Shown here: piece by piece, positions 18,324 to 28,403 of the stretch | Numbering within the stretch: position 1 is the first letter of the stretch | Layout: the number at the start of each line of letters is the position of its first letter | Assembly (NCBI GenBank): GCA_018971625.1 | Contig: JAGXAJ010000003.1 | Coordinates: forward strand, 34,264 to 98,263 | Reading direction: 5' to 3' | DNA from: Pseudomonadota bacterium | GTDB lineage: Bacteria > Pseudomonadota > Alphaproteobacteria > Rhizobiales > Xanthobacteraceae | Length of the DNA: 64,000 nucleotides | Position numbers and translations under genes: made by a program | Notes under the pieces: model-generated | Databases searched by the model: none | What the model was told of the DNA's origin: nothing | The model's input: the letters and a program-made list of their open reading frames with translations, nothing else

Positions 18324-18991
18324 CGGCGGCGCGCCCCCGGCGGGAACGGCAGCTCACCTTGCGTTTATCGATGTGGCCCAGCCGACGAACCACGCCAACC
18401 GTCCGGATCGATATCGGCGGTGACATGGGCGACAAGCGCGGCGCGGATGTGCGGCCTGACTTCAACTGGAATAAGCAGCCGGTCGAGATATTAAGCTATC
18501 GCTGACCGTTGCAGACGGCTGCGAGGGAACAATGTTGATTACACCTGACGCCCAATGGGCGGGACCGTTTCCCTAGCCCGCATCCCGGCGCCCAATGTCC
18601 GGCGCTCTGAAATGTTACCCTGACCATTCCCGGCCCGCCATTCGGCGAGGCCAAGACGATCACCACTGCCAAGTCACACACTTTGATGCTTGGGCAAGCA
18701 ACGCCAGGCGAGCAGTGTTGTTGGCAGATCAAGGAAGATCTTCCGTGCACTCTTCCAGCATCCGCCTCTGGTTCCAGTATCGCCGCCCGCGCAATCCGCC
18801 GCTCCGAACAATTTTGCGCTTGCCCCCCGGAGAACGCGGCAATCTCATAATTTATTGAAGGCAGTGCTGATTTCCCACTTTCGAAAATTTGCAGTGCGCG
18901 TGTGCCATGCGCAGCAGCACTATGGGGGAGTGACGGCTGAAAGCGCTCACGCTCTTGTCTTTGCAACGGTGACTTAGTCGCTTCGGCACAT
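18324..18991. other. long intergenic region before a FixK box
   Basis: Short open frames occur on both strands but none has a credible start, composition or family. I see no RNA gene. The right end holds the promoter of the next operon. Confidence 0.4.
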
Positions 18992-19005
18992 TTGATACAG
19001 ATCAA
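18992..19005 (+). promoter_or_regulatory. FixK/FNR box
   Basis: TTGATACAGATCAA matches TTGAT-N4-ATCAA at all ten fixed positions. It is 80 bp before the start at 19086, a normal distance for class II activation by FixK2 or FNR at low oxygen. Confidence 0.75.
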
Positions 19006-19085
19006 GGCTGAAGCTGAATTGTGGAAGTGGATTATTGAAGCTGCCGGTCCATTTGAACCGGTCGGCCATTTCGGGAGGATAGACA

Positions 19086-19307
19086 ATGGCAATCCAAATC
19101 GTAATGGACCACACTGGTGACAGTCGCCATCCTTTTAACCCAAACGATTCGCAAGCGCGGGAAAAGGCGGAAAAGCGATTTCAGGAGCTAACGGGCAGTG
19201 GCTTTACCGCTGCCGTTCGCACGGCTTCGGGTGAAGTTTCGCAAGTTCGGTCATTCGATCCAACGGCTGAAGAAACTCTATTTTTCCCTCGCCTCGTTGG
19301 CGGTTGA
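19086..19307 (+). CDS. conserved hypothetical protein, 73 aa
   Basis: Small protein (MAIQIVMDHTGDSRHPFNPN, AEKRFQELTGSGFTAAVRTA, FDPTAEETLFFPRLVGG) with GGGAGGAT before its ATG. I know near-identical small proteins from bradyrhizobia but no function. A consensus FixK box upstream suggests induction under oxygen limitation. The next gene starts 3 bp after the stop, so the two form an operon. Confidence 0.75.
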   Translation: MAIQIVMDHTGDSRHPFNPNDSQAREKAEKRFQELTGSGFTAAVRTASGEVSQVRSFDPTAEETLFFPRLVGG

Positions 19308-19310
19308 GGT

Positions 19311-19808
19311 ATGTTTCTCGTTCGCCCATCGACGTCGGAGGTAACCGTCTCGCGTGTAAAGGCGATACGTAAGCTGTACCGGGACTTTCATACCCAAAAT
19401 ACTAGGGAAGCTCGCGGCCTGCGGCTTCTGCGAGATTGGCTCTCGCCGGATCAACGAACCCAGTTTGACGACAGAGACCACTTCGAAGTCATCGGGTGCG
19501 ACAGCGGGAAACGATATCGGATATATAACCGCACGACTACCGGGGTAATGCCGAACATTCACGAGATCGACGAAGTAGGCCGATCTAAAATGGCTTGGTG
19601 TTTCCTGCCGACTGGCAAGCTTGTAGCGGGTGATATCATGCTTGCTCAAAAGATTGCCCTGGAAACGAACGAGCGCAACGCGTTAGCGGTAGCCAACAGA
19701 TTTGCGCCACGACCTGACCTAATGCGGAGTACACACCGCTTAGAAAGCGCGAGTTGGATCACGAGGATGGGCACGGGAGTTTGGTCAAATGCCGTGGTCA
19801 GCGAATGA
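19311..19808 (+). CDS. conserved hypothetical protein, 165 aa
   Basis: Central part is a well-conserved rhizobial domain: RLLRDWLSPDQRTQFDDRDH, FEVIGCDSGKRYRIYN, MAWCFLPTGKLVAGDIMLAQ, KIALETNERNALAVANRFAP. The pattern (beta-rich core, short helices) gives no known fold. Transcribed with the 73-aa gene behind the FixK box. The N-terminal 35 residues are less regular and the true start might be later. Confidence 0.7.
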   Translation: MFLVRPSTSEVTVSRVKAIRKLYRDFHTQNTREARGLRLLRDWLSPDQRTQFDDRDHFEVIGCDSGKRYRIYNRTTTGVMPNIHEIDEVGRSKMAWCFLPTGKLVAGDIMLAQKIALETNERNALAVANRFAPRPDLMRSTHRLESASWITRMGTGVWSNAVVSE

Positions 19809-19962
19809 TGCCGAAAGGCACACGCACAAGGCGACGACGTGGGAGTTGAAGGAGCTCTGGGCAAAGATTGCCAACAGTTGCTTGGAACGAACCGGAGACG
19901 AAGGCCGCGCTATCCGGGAAGCGAACGCTGTAGTCGCGCGGCGGGCGGAAGCCGGTCAGTAG
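19789..19962 (+). CDS. conserved small protein, 57 aa
   Basis: Starts ATGCCGTGGTCA inside the last codons of the preceding gene (20-bp overlap) and reads MPWSANDAERHTHKATTWEL, KELWAKIANSCLERTGDEGR, AIREANAVVARRAEAG. Helical and highly regular, as in small proteins I have seen in rhizobia. Third member of the FixK-box operon. Confidence 0.6.
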   Translation: MPWSANDAERHTHKATTWELKELWAKIANSCLERTGDEGRAIREANAVVARRAEAGQ

Positions 19963-20131
19963 CGGCCGGCATTACTTGGTCATCCGTGAACAACGGACAA
20001 GTGCCTGATCTGGAATCGGAAAAGGCAGCGAAGAGGTTTTGGGGTTTGCCGGAAATCGGGTCCGCGCAGGGGGATTCCTTGCAAAGCTGATATGTGATTC
20101 TGTTGTCGCAAAGAGCTTTGGCGAGGGGCTG

Positions 20132-20650
20132 ATGCGACCGAAGGAACGACGGGACATGGGCCAGACCGACCTTCTGCGGTCGCGGCTGGATGCGATCATC
20201 GACATGGAGCATGCGCTGGTGAAACTGGCGCGGACGATCGACTGGTCGTTCCTTGAGGCACGGTTCGGCGCCGTCTACGAGGACACGCCGGGCCGGCCGC
20301 CGCTGCCGACGCGGCTGATGGCCGGACTTGCGATCCTCAAGCACACCTACGACCTCTCCGATGAGGTGTTGTGCGAGCGTTGGGTGGAGAACCCCTATTA
20401 CCAGTTCTTCTGCGGCGAGGAGTTCTTCCAGCACCGCCTGGTGTTCGACCGCTCCTCGCTGACACGCTGGCGCCAGCGCATGGGCGAGGAGAAGCTGCAG
20501 GCGCCGTTGCAGGAGAGCCTTGCGGTTGCCACCAAGACCGAGGTCATCAAGCCGTCCGACCTCAACCGCATCATCGTCGACACCACGGTGCAGCCGAAGA
20601 ACGTGATGTTCCCGACCGATGCGAGGCTGCTCAACCGCACCTTCGAGTGA
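20132..20650 (+). pseudogene. IS5-family transposase, C-terminally truncated
   Basis: N-terminal half of an IS5-type transposase: IDMEHALVKLARTIDWSFLE, PPLPTRLMAGLAILKHTYDL, CERWVENPYYQFFCGEEFFQ, SSLTRWRQRMGEE and the first catalytic Asp in NRIIVDTTVQPKN. It stops after DARLLNRTFE; the remaining two DDE acids are missing. The truncation abuts the end of the phosphoglycerate mutase gene 13 bp away. Confidence 0.88.
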
Positions 20651-20662
20651 TGGCGGGCATTT

Positions 20663-22208
20663 CTAGGTGCCTGCGGCGGCGACAGCGTGCGTCCGTAGAA
20701 GGGAGGTCCCGGTCATTTGTACCGGCTTCGGCAGGCCCATCAGTTCTAGCAACGTCGGCGCGATATCCGCAAGCCGCCCTTGCGCCAGCGACATATCGCC
20801 AGCGCCCACCAGCAGGAGAGGTACGGGGTTCGTCGTATGGGAGGTGTGAGGGCCGCCGGTTTTGGGATCGCGCATCATCTCGCAATTGCCATGGTCAGCG
20901 GTGACAAAGTAAAATGCCATCGGTCTTCCGTATCGCATCTGCGAGGCGTCCCAATCCCGTGTCGACCGTCTCGACTGCCTTGACCGCGGCCGTCAAGTTG
21001 CCGGTGTGACCAACCATGTCGGGGTTTGCATAATTCAGCACGATCAGGTCGTACTTGCCGGAGCCAATTGCATCCACTGCCTTGTCGGTTAGTTCAGGAG
21101 CCGACATCTCCGGTTGCAGGTCGTAGGTTGCAACCTTGGGAGAAGGAACCATGATGCGGTCCTCGCCCAGATATCGGACCTCCTCGCCACCGTTAAGGAA
21201 GTAGGTGACGTGCGGATACTTCTCCGTCTCGGCCATACGCAACTGCGTTCGGCCTGCATCGGCTACCACTTGGCCCAGAACATTTGGAAGGGCTTGCGGC
21301 GGAAAGATCGTCTGCATAAAGGCATCCAGTTCCTCGCTGTATTGCGTCATGCCGGCCGCGACGGCGAAACGCACGGTTCGTCGACGCAGGAAGCCGGAAA
21401 ACCTGGGATCGAGGAGGGCTGCAAGAATCTCGCGCACGCGATCGGCGCGAAAGTTGAAGCAAAGCACGCCGTCCCCGTCCCGCATGCCGCGATAGTCGCC
21501 AACGATCGCAGGCAACACGAACTCATCGCTGGTATCGTTCACATACGCGTCGGCGATCACCGCGAGAGAGTCAGAGAAGCGTGGCCCTTCCGCTTCCACG
21601 ATCGTGTCATAGGCTTTGGCCACACGCTCCCAGCGATGGTCGCGATCCATGGCATAGTATCGGCCGCAAACCGACACGATCGGAATGGAGATCGGCAGTC
21701 CCGCGCTGAGGCGCGAAATATCCCCATCTGCTGACCGCGGAGGCGTGTCACGGCCATCAGTAATAGCGTGCACGACTGCGGGTACACCCGCTTCGGCGAG
21801 TATCGTCGCAAGCGCTATGGCATGATCCTGATGCGAGTGCACTCCTCCCGGTGATATCAAGCCCAGGAGGTGGCAGGTGCCGCCGGTCTGCCGCAGCCGC
21901 TCGATCAAGCCGGTAAGGGCAGCCGCATTTTTGATTTCGCCGTCGGCAATTGCCGCGCTGATGCGCGGCAGGTCCTGCATCACAACGCGGCCGGCGCCAA
22001 TGCTGAGATGCCCGACTTCCGAATTGCCCATTTGTCCTTGCGGCAGCCCGACATCCAGGCCCGACGTTTGCACAAGGGCATGCGGGTAACTGTCCCACAG
22101 ATGGTCGAAATTGGGAGTTCGTGCCTGACGGACGGCGTTATCGATGGTTTCCTCTCGCCAGCCCCAGCCGTCCAGAACTACCAGCACCACCGGTCGACAT
22201 TCCCGCAT
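20663..22208 (-). pseudogene. gpmI: 2,3-bisphosphoglycerate-independent phosphoglycerate mutase, one frameshift
   Basis: Interconverts 3- and 2-phosphoglycerate using two Mn ions. Start MRECRPVVLVVLDGWGWRE with GGGAG upstream; the phosphoserine nucleophile is in MGNSEVGHLSIGAG. HAITDGRDTPPRSA, CFNFRADRVREI and NYANPDMVGHTGN follow. Near 20917 the frame shifts by one base, and the end ([31 protein letters not shown]) is in another frame. The lost part includes metal ligands, so the product would be inactive unless the shift is a sequencing error. Length and motifs are otherwise normal. Confidence 0.9.
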
Positions 22209-22361
22209 TTCGAGGCTCCCTCTCACCAATTGAGCTTTTGTAAAAACTAACTGGACGCAAGAAACGTGGGTGGCAGCGCGGCACGGGGCGAAACGGCCGC
22301 TTGCAATCACCTTCCGGCAGCCTAGCATGGATTGCGTTGCTCACCCTGCAGGAGCGCAGCC

Positions 22362-22847
22362 ATGGAACTCGCCGTGGTCCCCATCGTCAAGCCAGACTCC
22401 GCCAACTTCATCTTCGGCCAGTCGCATTTCATTAAGACCGTGGAAGACCTTCATGAGGCACTGGTGGGCGCAGTTCCTGGCATCCGCTTCGGACTGGCCT
22501 TCTGTGAGGCCTCCGGCAAGCGTCTAGTGCGCTGGTCGGGTAATGACGAAGCCGTCCTCGCCCTCGCGCGCGACAACGCATTGGCCATCGGCGCCGGGCA
22601 CACCTTCCTGATCTTCCTGGCCGACGGGTTCTTTCCCGTCAACGTGCTGGCTGCGGTGCGCGCGGTGCCGGAGGTCTGCCGCATCTATTGCGCGACAGCC
22701 AACCCGACACAGGTGATCGTCGCGCAAACGGAGCTTGGCCGCGGCGTGCTCGGCGTGGTGGATGGCGCCTCGCCGCTCGGCATCGAAACCGACGCCGACA
22801 TTGCGTGGCGGAAAGAGCTGCTGCGAGAGATCGGCTACAAGCTGTAG
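22362..22847 (+). CDS. adenosine-specific kinase (DUF355)
   Basis: A 161-aa protein matching the PF04008 adenosine-specific kinase family over its whole length: FIFGQSHFIKTVEDLHEAL, FGLAFCEASGKRLVRWSG, ALAIGAGHTFLIFLADGFFP, VCRIYCATANPTQVIVA, GRGVLGVVDGASPLGIETD. I chose the ATG at 22362 because AGGAG precedes it. Structures of archaeal relatives bind adenosine nucleotides. The gene diverges from gpmI and lies in a stress and energy cluster, which fits a role in AMP/adenosine salvage. Confidence 0.9.
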   Translation: MELAVVPIVKPDSANFIFGQSHFIKTVEDLHEALVGAVPGIRFGLAFCEASGKRLVRWSGNDEAVLALARDNALAIGAGHTFLIFLADGFFPVNVLAAVRAVPEVCRIYCATANPTQVIVAQTELGRGVLGVVDGASPLGIETDADIAWRKELLREIGYKL

Positions 22848-22889
22848 TGGCTGGGTGAAGCTGAAACCGACAGGTGTGCCTACCGCATA

Positions 22890-23893
22890 TCAAATCCGGA
22901 CATGGTGCAGTCCGCCCAGAATCGGACGACAGAGAATGCGTCCGGCTGTCTCGGCGGCCCGAGACATCGGCACGTCCTTGTTCAATGACAAATGGGTGCG
23001 CGTGCCATTGTAGTAGCTCATGTATGAGAGCAGCACGTGGCGCAGATGGCGTTCGCCAAAGACCACGATATGATCAACGCATTCCCTGCGGATCGAGCCG
23101 ATCAACCGTTCGGCGTAGGCGTTTTGCCAGGGTGAGCGAGGCGACGTCGGGCGATCTCGAATACCGATGGACCGAACCCGACGCAGGAATATTTCGCCGT
23201 AGGCGCCATCGCGGTCCCGGATCAGGTAACGAGGGATTTGCTCCCAGCCGCAAGCTTGAGTGAGCTGATTGGCGATCCATTCGGCCGTCGGATGCGCGGT
23301 GACCGCAACCCACAGGATCTGCCGCCGGCCATGGCCCATGATCAGCAGGCCGCAGAGCGGACGAAAGGCGATTGTCGGCACCACAAAAAGGTCCATCGCG
23401 GCAATACCATCGGCATGGTTCCGAAGGAACGTCTTCCAACCCCGCGACGGAGGGGGCCTCCTCCGCGCCATACTTGACCACACTGGTCTGGCCGATCTCG
23501 ATGCCCAGCTTGAGCAACTCGCCATGGATCCGCGGCGCTCCCCACAGAGGATTGGCAATGCTCATCTCGCGGATCAGCTTGCGTATCTCAGGCGCTACAG
23601 TTGGTCGGCCGCCACGGCGCCGCGACTTCCACCGCCAGTACGATCTGAACCCTGCGCGGTGCCATTCAATGACGGTCTCCGGCTTCACGACCGCCAAAAC
23701 GTCCAGCACCTTCGGAGCCAAGCGATACAAGCCAACGAATACCAGACGGTCCAGCATCCCGAACGGCGGCCGCTTCGGCGATTTCCGCCGCAACACGTTA
23801 AGCTGATGACGCAAAATCGTGTTTTCAGCCTCAAAAGAGACGCGCGACCAGAACGCTCTGACCAACGCCAACCAAATTAGATTCCATGGGCGG
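22890..23893 (-). pseudogene. rve-type (integrase-core) transposase, frameshifted
   Basis: Joined across a shift near 23485 this is a complete DDE integrase-core transposase. It has the N-terminal LEAE-like helix (FEAENTILRHQLNVLRRKSP), DRLVFVGLYRLAPKVLDVL, GRPTVAPEIRKLIREMSIAN and PLWGAPRIHGELLKLGIEIG. The catalytic core follows with IAAMDLFVVPTIAFRPLCGL, RDRDGAYGEIFLRRV, SPWQNAYAERLIGSIRREC and YYNGTRTHLSLNKD. Related fragments occur at 57.5, 58.7 and 59.0 kb. It abuts an IS110 element in the opposite orientation. Confidence 0.85.
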
Positions 23894-23953
23894 TGGATAG
23901 CGGCCGACGCTCTGGCAGAGTGGGGTTGCTCAACCAACTCTCTGGAGACAACC

Positions 23954-25133
23954 ATGCATATCACGGCTGACCGACGCGGGGCATCGACCGCCATCCACAC
24001 TGATCTTGGCGCAGTTTTCGTCTCGATGGAATTGAGCCGATCGAGCTGGCTCATCACGTCGCTTTCGGGCAATAGACAGAAGATGTCCAAGCACGTCGTC
24101 TGCGGGGCGGCGATGTCGCGGGGCTGCTGGCGCGCTTGTCGGGGCTCCAGGAGAAAGCGCGGGTGCGAACGCAACAAGCCTTTCCGATCATCGTGATCCA
24201 GGAGGCTGGTCTTGACGGGTTCTGGATCCATCGCGTGCTTCAGAATGAGGGAATTGAAAGCCATGTCGTCGATCCAGCCTCGATCGCGACCTCGCGTCGA
24301 GGCCGGCGGGCAAAGACAGACAGGATCGACGGCGAAGCACTGATCCGTACGCTCTTGGCTTACAAGCGCGGCGAGCCGCGGGTGTGCACGATGTCAAGGC
24401 ACCCAACCCTGAAGAGGAGGATCGCCGCCGCATTACTCGCGAACGCAAGGTGCTGACCGGCGAGCGGATCCGGCATGTCAACCGCATCAAGGGGCTGTTG
24501 TTCGCCCAGGGCGTGGCCGGATACGAGCCCCTGCGCCGGGACCGGCGGGTGCGGCTTGCCGCACTAAGGACCGGCGACGGTCGAATCCTGCCGGATCATC
24601 TCAAGGCCCAGATCGGTCGCGAACTTGATCGCCTCGAGCTGCTTCTTGCGCAGCTCAAAGCGGTGGAGGCGGAACGGGATGCGTTGCTGGCTACAGCACG
24701 AAGCGCGGCGACACCCACTTCGGCGATGTTGCTGGACGTGAAGGGCATCGGGGCGGAATTCGCTAGCGTGCTTTGGTCGGAGGGGCTGTTCCGCTACTTC
24801 GACAACCGAAGACAAGTGGCGGCCTATGCCGGCCTTACGCCAACACCCTGGCAGAGCGGCTCGGTTGATCGCGAGCAAGGCGTGTCGAAATCCGGCAATC
24901 CGCGACTGCGAACCACCATGATCCAGCTCGCCTGGCTATGGCTGTGCCATCAACCGCACTCCGCACTTGTTCGCTGGTTCCACGAAAGAGTCGAGCGCAG
25001 TGGGGGTCGAATGCGCAAAACGACGATCGTAGCGCTCGCGCGAAAGCTGCTGGTGGCGCTTTGGAAATATGTGACCGCTGGCGTCATGATCGAAGGCGCT
25101 ATTCTGAACAATGTCGAAGGGAAGGCCGCCTGA
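23954..25133 (+). pseudogene. IS110-family transposase with two frameshifts
   Basis: Three frames add up to one IS110 transposase. The DEDD RuvC-like N-terminus starts MHITADRRGASTAIHTDLGA, continues in a second frame with IIVIQEAGLDGFWIHRVLQN and RAKTDRIDGEALIRTLLAYK, and then a third from about 24390 with EERDALLA-type helices and the C-terminal Transposase_20 domain (LLDVKGIGAEFASVLWSEGL, QVAAYAGLTPTPWQSGSVDR, GVSKSGNPRLRTTMIQLAWL). Shifts lie near 24110 and 24410. Catalytic Ser in the SGNPRLR region is retained. Confidence 0.88.
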
Positions 25134-25395
25134 TAATATCTGCTAACCCAATCTCGTAATCCGTCAGGACCCGAACAGTCCTGGCAGATCCAGGTAGACG
25201 AACCGATGTAGCCTATGGCTGAAACGCCGAAAATTAGAATGGTCTCGTCTTCCTGAGCCCTGGCCGCCGCAAGCGGGATGTTGGTGCAGCCGTTGCGAAC
25301 GGCGACCGTATGTGAGGTTGATCGTGCCCGGAGACGGGCCGCGTCATGCAATCGGGCTCGGACCTTGGATACCGAAACAGACTAGGAGGCCTACT
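25134..25395 (+). other. IS110 3' non-coding end, candidate bridge-RNA region
   Basis: About 260 bp with no frame follows the IS110 stop. It has two clear hairpins: CAGGAC/GTCCTG (25165-25183) and GCCCG-GAGA-CGGGC (25326-25339). IS1111-type members of the IS110 family encode a guide RNA in this position. The assignment rests on position and foldability only. Confidence 0.4.
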
Positions 25396-25440
25396 TATGC
25401 GTCGCTGAATTAAGCCCTTGACCCTGAAATGCCCATGTGA

Positions 25441-25525
25441 GGTTACAGACCTCTCGCATAAGGCAGGAGCATCGCCCGATTCGATATCAGTTGCCAGCAA
25501 GATTGAGTTTCCGACAGGGACAGGT
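25441..25525. repeat. solo end of the rve-type IS
   Basis: The sequence from GTTACAGACCTCTCGCATAA through TTTCCGACAGGGACAGG recurs near 59281-59361 and more distantly at 58996-59066. There it is joined to the transposase N-terminus. Here the coding part is missing, so this is an isolated IS end. Confidence 0.65.
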
Positions 25526-25596
25526 GCGCGATGTGCCGGATCCATATCACTGCGTTTCCCAGCCTGGGCGTATCCGACTCGTGAGACTGCTTCGCG

Positions 25597-25782
25597 TCAT
25601 TCCTCAAACATCGGTGGCGCGTTGTTCTCCTCCTCTTCGACTTGCTCGATGGGCTCGGTTTCGTCGATCTGATTTTCGGTCTCGACGTCGGCTTCTTCCT
25701 TGTCGATCAGGCTGGGCGGTTCGTCCGCGCCTTCATCGTATGAGTGGTGGTGCCTGTCCTTACGCTTGGGACCAGTGGCCAT
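25597..25782 (-). CDS. acidic hypothetical protein, 61 aa
   Basis: Strongly acidic, disordered protein: MATGPKRKDRHHHSYDEGAD then runs of Asp/Glu (ETENQIDETEPIEQVEEEEN). GAGGAAAT precedes the start. Similar small acidic proteins are common in bradyrhizobia; function unknown. Confidence 0.65.
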   Translation of the reverse strand: MATGPKRKDRHHHSYDEGADEPPSLIDKEEADVETENQIDETEPIEQVEEEENNAPPMFEE

Positions 25783-25999
25783 CTAGATTTCCTCGGAAAA
25801 AGAAAGACACCGGGGTCGATTGACAGATTCGGGAACTCGGTCTCTGGTATCCGTTCATGTCTTCGCGCTCGGTTCCCGCCTTTTCTCGAAGCCAGTGTTG
25901 TCCTCTATCCCTTCGGTTGCGAGTCACTTTTCGGGTCATTGTGTCGCAGCCTGAACCGGGTTCGTGTGGGACTATTCCGTCCGAAATCTCATCGCAGGC

Positions 26000-26248
26000 T
26001 TAGCAAATCGTGATGAGGTCATCTACCGACATCACACCCACTGCCGACCAAGCGGCATCTTCCGCGGCGCGACGTTCACTCCAGTTGTCGACCTTGCCCT
26101 CCAACACGACGTGGTCACCGCCCGTCACTGAGACCCGAATAGCGCCCGCTTCAATTTCGGCTTGCCTCTTCAGGGCTGCTTCGATCTTAGCCTTGACGTC
26201 AGCAGCGCTCACCCGACCTCTGAGCGCGATTTTGTTTGTGACGCCCAC
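26000..26248 (-). pseudogene. BON-domain protein, N-terminally truncated
   Basis: Only one BON domain is left (NKIALRGRVSAADVKAKIEA, RVSVTGGDHVVLEGKVDNWS, AAEDAAWSAVGVMSVDDLIT), the end of an OsmY-like periplasmic protein that normally carries two or three. Its upstream part stops exactly where the next fragment on the other strand begins, at about 26249. Confidence 0.8.
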
Positions 26249-26629
26249 AGACCCGAATACATCTGGTTGAGCGGCTCCTTTCCGATCATCGATTGCCTGG
26301 AGTTCAACGCCGGTCTGCGGATGCTCGATGCCCAGGATGAGATAGCCTTAGCCTTCTTGCACCTCGAATGCGAGCGACTTGGAGGACGATGGGTTGGCGA
26401 AGCCGTGCGGCGCCGCCTTGCGGTTTCTCTCGAAGATGATCCGGCGGGCGGGCTTTTTCTGTTCTATCGTATCAATCGCGCCATGCTGCGCGCGCGTCTG
26501 TCCATCTCCCACTTGATCGACCCGCATCCGCGCACGCCGGAAAAATGGCCACAGCTTACGCGCACCTATCTCGCGGTCGCACGGGCGGATGTTAGCCGGC
26601 TCGAACGCCTGCTGCCTCGTCAAGCTTGA
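26249..26629 (+). pseudogene. aminoglycoside-phosphotransferase-like protein, C-terminal part
   Basis: Begins abruptly HRPEYIWLSGSFPIIDCLEF and continues LRMLDAQDEIALAFLHLECE, LFLFYRINRAMLRARLSISH and DVSRLERLLPRQ. In relatives this follows a kinase-like N-terminus and may precede an ATP-binding domain. The start is missing at the junction with the BON fragment; no start codon or RBS lies there. Confidence 0.7.
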
Positions 26630-27647
26630 TATGGCAGCAGATCGGCGAGGGCCTCGTTGTGGTGCAGCCGGCGTATCGTCTCCGAGAAGAGAGGCGCCGC
26701 CGAAATAGTTTCGAGTTTGGCGAGCACCGGCCCGTGCGGAAGTCTGAAGGGCGGCACACTGTCGGTCGCGATAATGCGATCAATCGAAAAATCCGCAAGG
26801 GCGCTCTCGGAGCCAGGCAGGAAGAGGCCGTGAGCCACGCAAGCAATGATACCATTCGCGCCATGGGCACGCGCGGCCTTTGCTGCCCGCACCAGGGTGC
26901 CTCCCGTGCTAACGAGATCGTCGACGATAACGCAGAGCGCGTTGGTTACCTCGCCTGCGAATAAATCGCCGGACACAACACCGGAGCTGCGATGCTTTTC
27001 GACAAACGCCTTGCCGATCGGCCGGCCGGCGGCCTTTTCAAGCGCTTCTCGCAAAAGATCTGCCCGCTTTCCGCCACCTAGATCCGGTGACACCACGCTG
27101 ATCGGCCGATCCTCCGCGATACTCCTTATCTTGTCGATCAGGAGCGGCGCCGTGCTCAGCGCAACCGACGGACATCGAAAGGCATTTTCGAACGCGGCCT
27201 CGTTATGGACCTCGAGTGTAATGATGGCATCGACGCCGGCCGCTTCGAACATGGCTGCAAGGTAGCGAAGAGTGACCGGATCCTGCCCTTCGTTCGGCGA
27301 TCCTTCCGCGCATAGCACAGATAAGGCGCGACTGCGGTCACTCGGGCCGCCCCGGCATCCTTCAAGGCGCCAACCAAAAACAGCATTCGGCACAGCTTGT
27401 CGTTTGGGCTCCCCTCAGGTCCGCCATGAAGACTATGCACAACATAAACGTCGCAGCCGGCGACTGGCTCAAGCGGGCGTAGCTTGTGCTCGCCGTCCTC
27501 GAAGCTCCGTTCCTCGAGCATGGACAACTCACGTCCAAGCGATCTTGCGATCTTCGCGCCCATCACCTCCGTGCCGCGCAGCGCGAACACGCGTAGCTGC
27601 TCCACTGCTGAATGTGCCGGGGACCAGGCCCTGAAGATCGCGGTCAT
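26620..27647 (-). pseudogene. ribose-phosphate pyrophosphokinase homologue, one frameshift
   Basis: Makes PRPP from ribose 5-phosphate and ATP. First frame: [57 protein letters not shown] base is missing near 27275 and the second frame continues [40 protein letters not shown] and the PRPP loop CVIVDDLVSTGGTLVRAAKA. The family is otherwise complete, though more divergent than housekeeping Prs. It is probably a stress-island paralogue. Confidence 0.85.
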
Positions 27648-27662
27648 CTTTCCTCCTTTGGC

Positions 27663-28229
27663 CTATGCGCGCAGGCCATGTTTGCCGAGTATTTTGACGG
27701 TGCTCGCCTAGGGCCCTTTCTCGCCGATCTCCTCGACATATGTGACGCGCGTGCCCACAGCGATTTTTGACGCGTCATCAAGAACGCTATTGCGGTTGAA
27801 ATAGATCTCCCGATCATCGGCGACTCGCAGAAAGCCAAACTCTCCGCTCGGATCGATCCGCTGGACAATACCGATCGGTTGATTTTCGTGTTGTTTTATC
27901 TGACCGCGCATGAGGCGCGCCCGATCCTGCAATTGCCCGCGCGCGCTTGAACGCGTTGTCGAGGGCGAAGGTCAGATCGCTATAACGGGCGTCCTGCTTG
28001 GGCGTGCGCCCGATGTTTACTTCGCGCCCCTCCGGAAGCGCTAGCCGAATGCTCACCTGGTACTGGCCACCGCTCTCGTGTCGACCGCCGGGCCCTTTTA
28101 CCACGACGCGGCCAGCAGTAACGTGGCCGAATCGGCTCTCAAGCTCTGCTATGTGCCGATCGATAGCCGCTTGAAGTGTTGCGGCGTGCTCTGGACACCT
28201 TCAAATTCGATTTGGGCTGGCGTTTCCAT
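27663..28229 (-). pseudogene. HPF/RaiA-cold-shock domain fusion, broken
   Basis: Ribosome-hibernation factor fused to an OB-fold. The pieces are METPAQIEFEGVQSTP, a shift near 28190, then AAIDRHIAELESRFGHVTAG and VVKGPGGRHESGGQYQVSIR. A second shift occurs near 27940, then DRARLMRGQIKQHENQPIGI and the cold-shock-like GEFGFLRVADDREIYFNRNS. Finally an in-frame TAG after VEEIGEKGP stands where relatives have Gln, before ASTVKILGKHGLRA. AAAGGAGA precedes the start. Three lesions make it inactive. Confidence 0.85.
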
Positions 28230-28403
28230 AACCGTCTCCTTTTCATAACCATTCGATCACGCTGCTAGGCGCCGGCTTTGAGAAAGATCAACCCTTGCTT
28301 CCAAGAAATTGATCCAATGGCTTTGTCGCTTGGGCGGAAGAAGCGATGCCTGTTCATGGCATCGCTTCGTCAATTGCCGTGAACGCGACCGACGCACGTG
28401 CAG

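Noticed and set aside
18496..19092. 198-aa minus-strand frame
   Set aside because: It runs across the FixK box and promoter of the next operon and has no family-like segment.
23074..24264. A 396-aa minus-strand frame spanning two IS elements
   Set aside because: Its first 130 residues are antisense to the IS110 gene; only the end belongs to the rve transposase.
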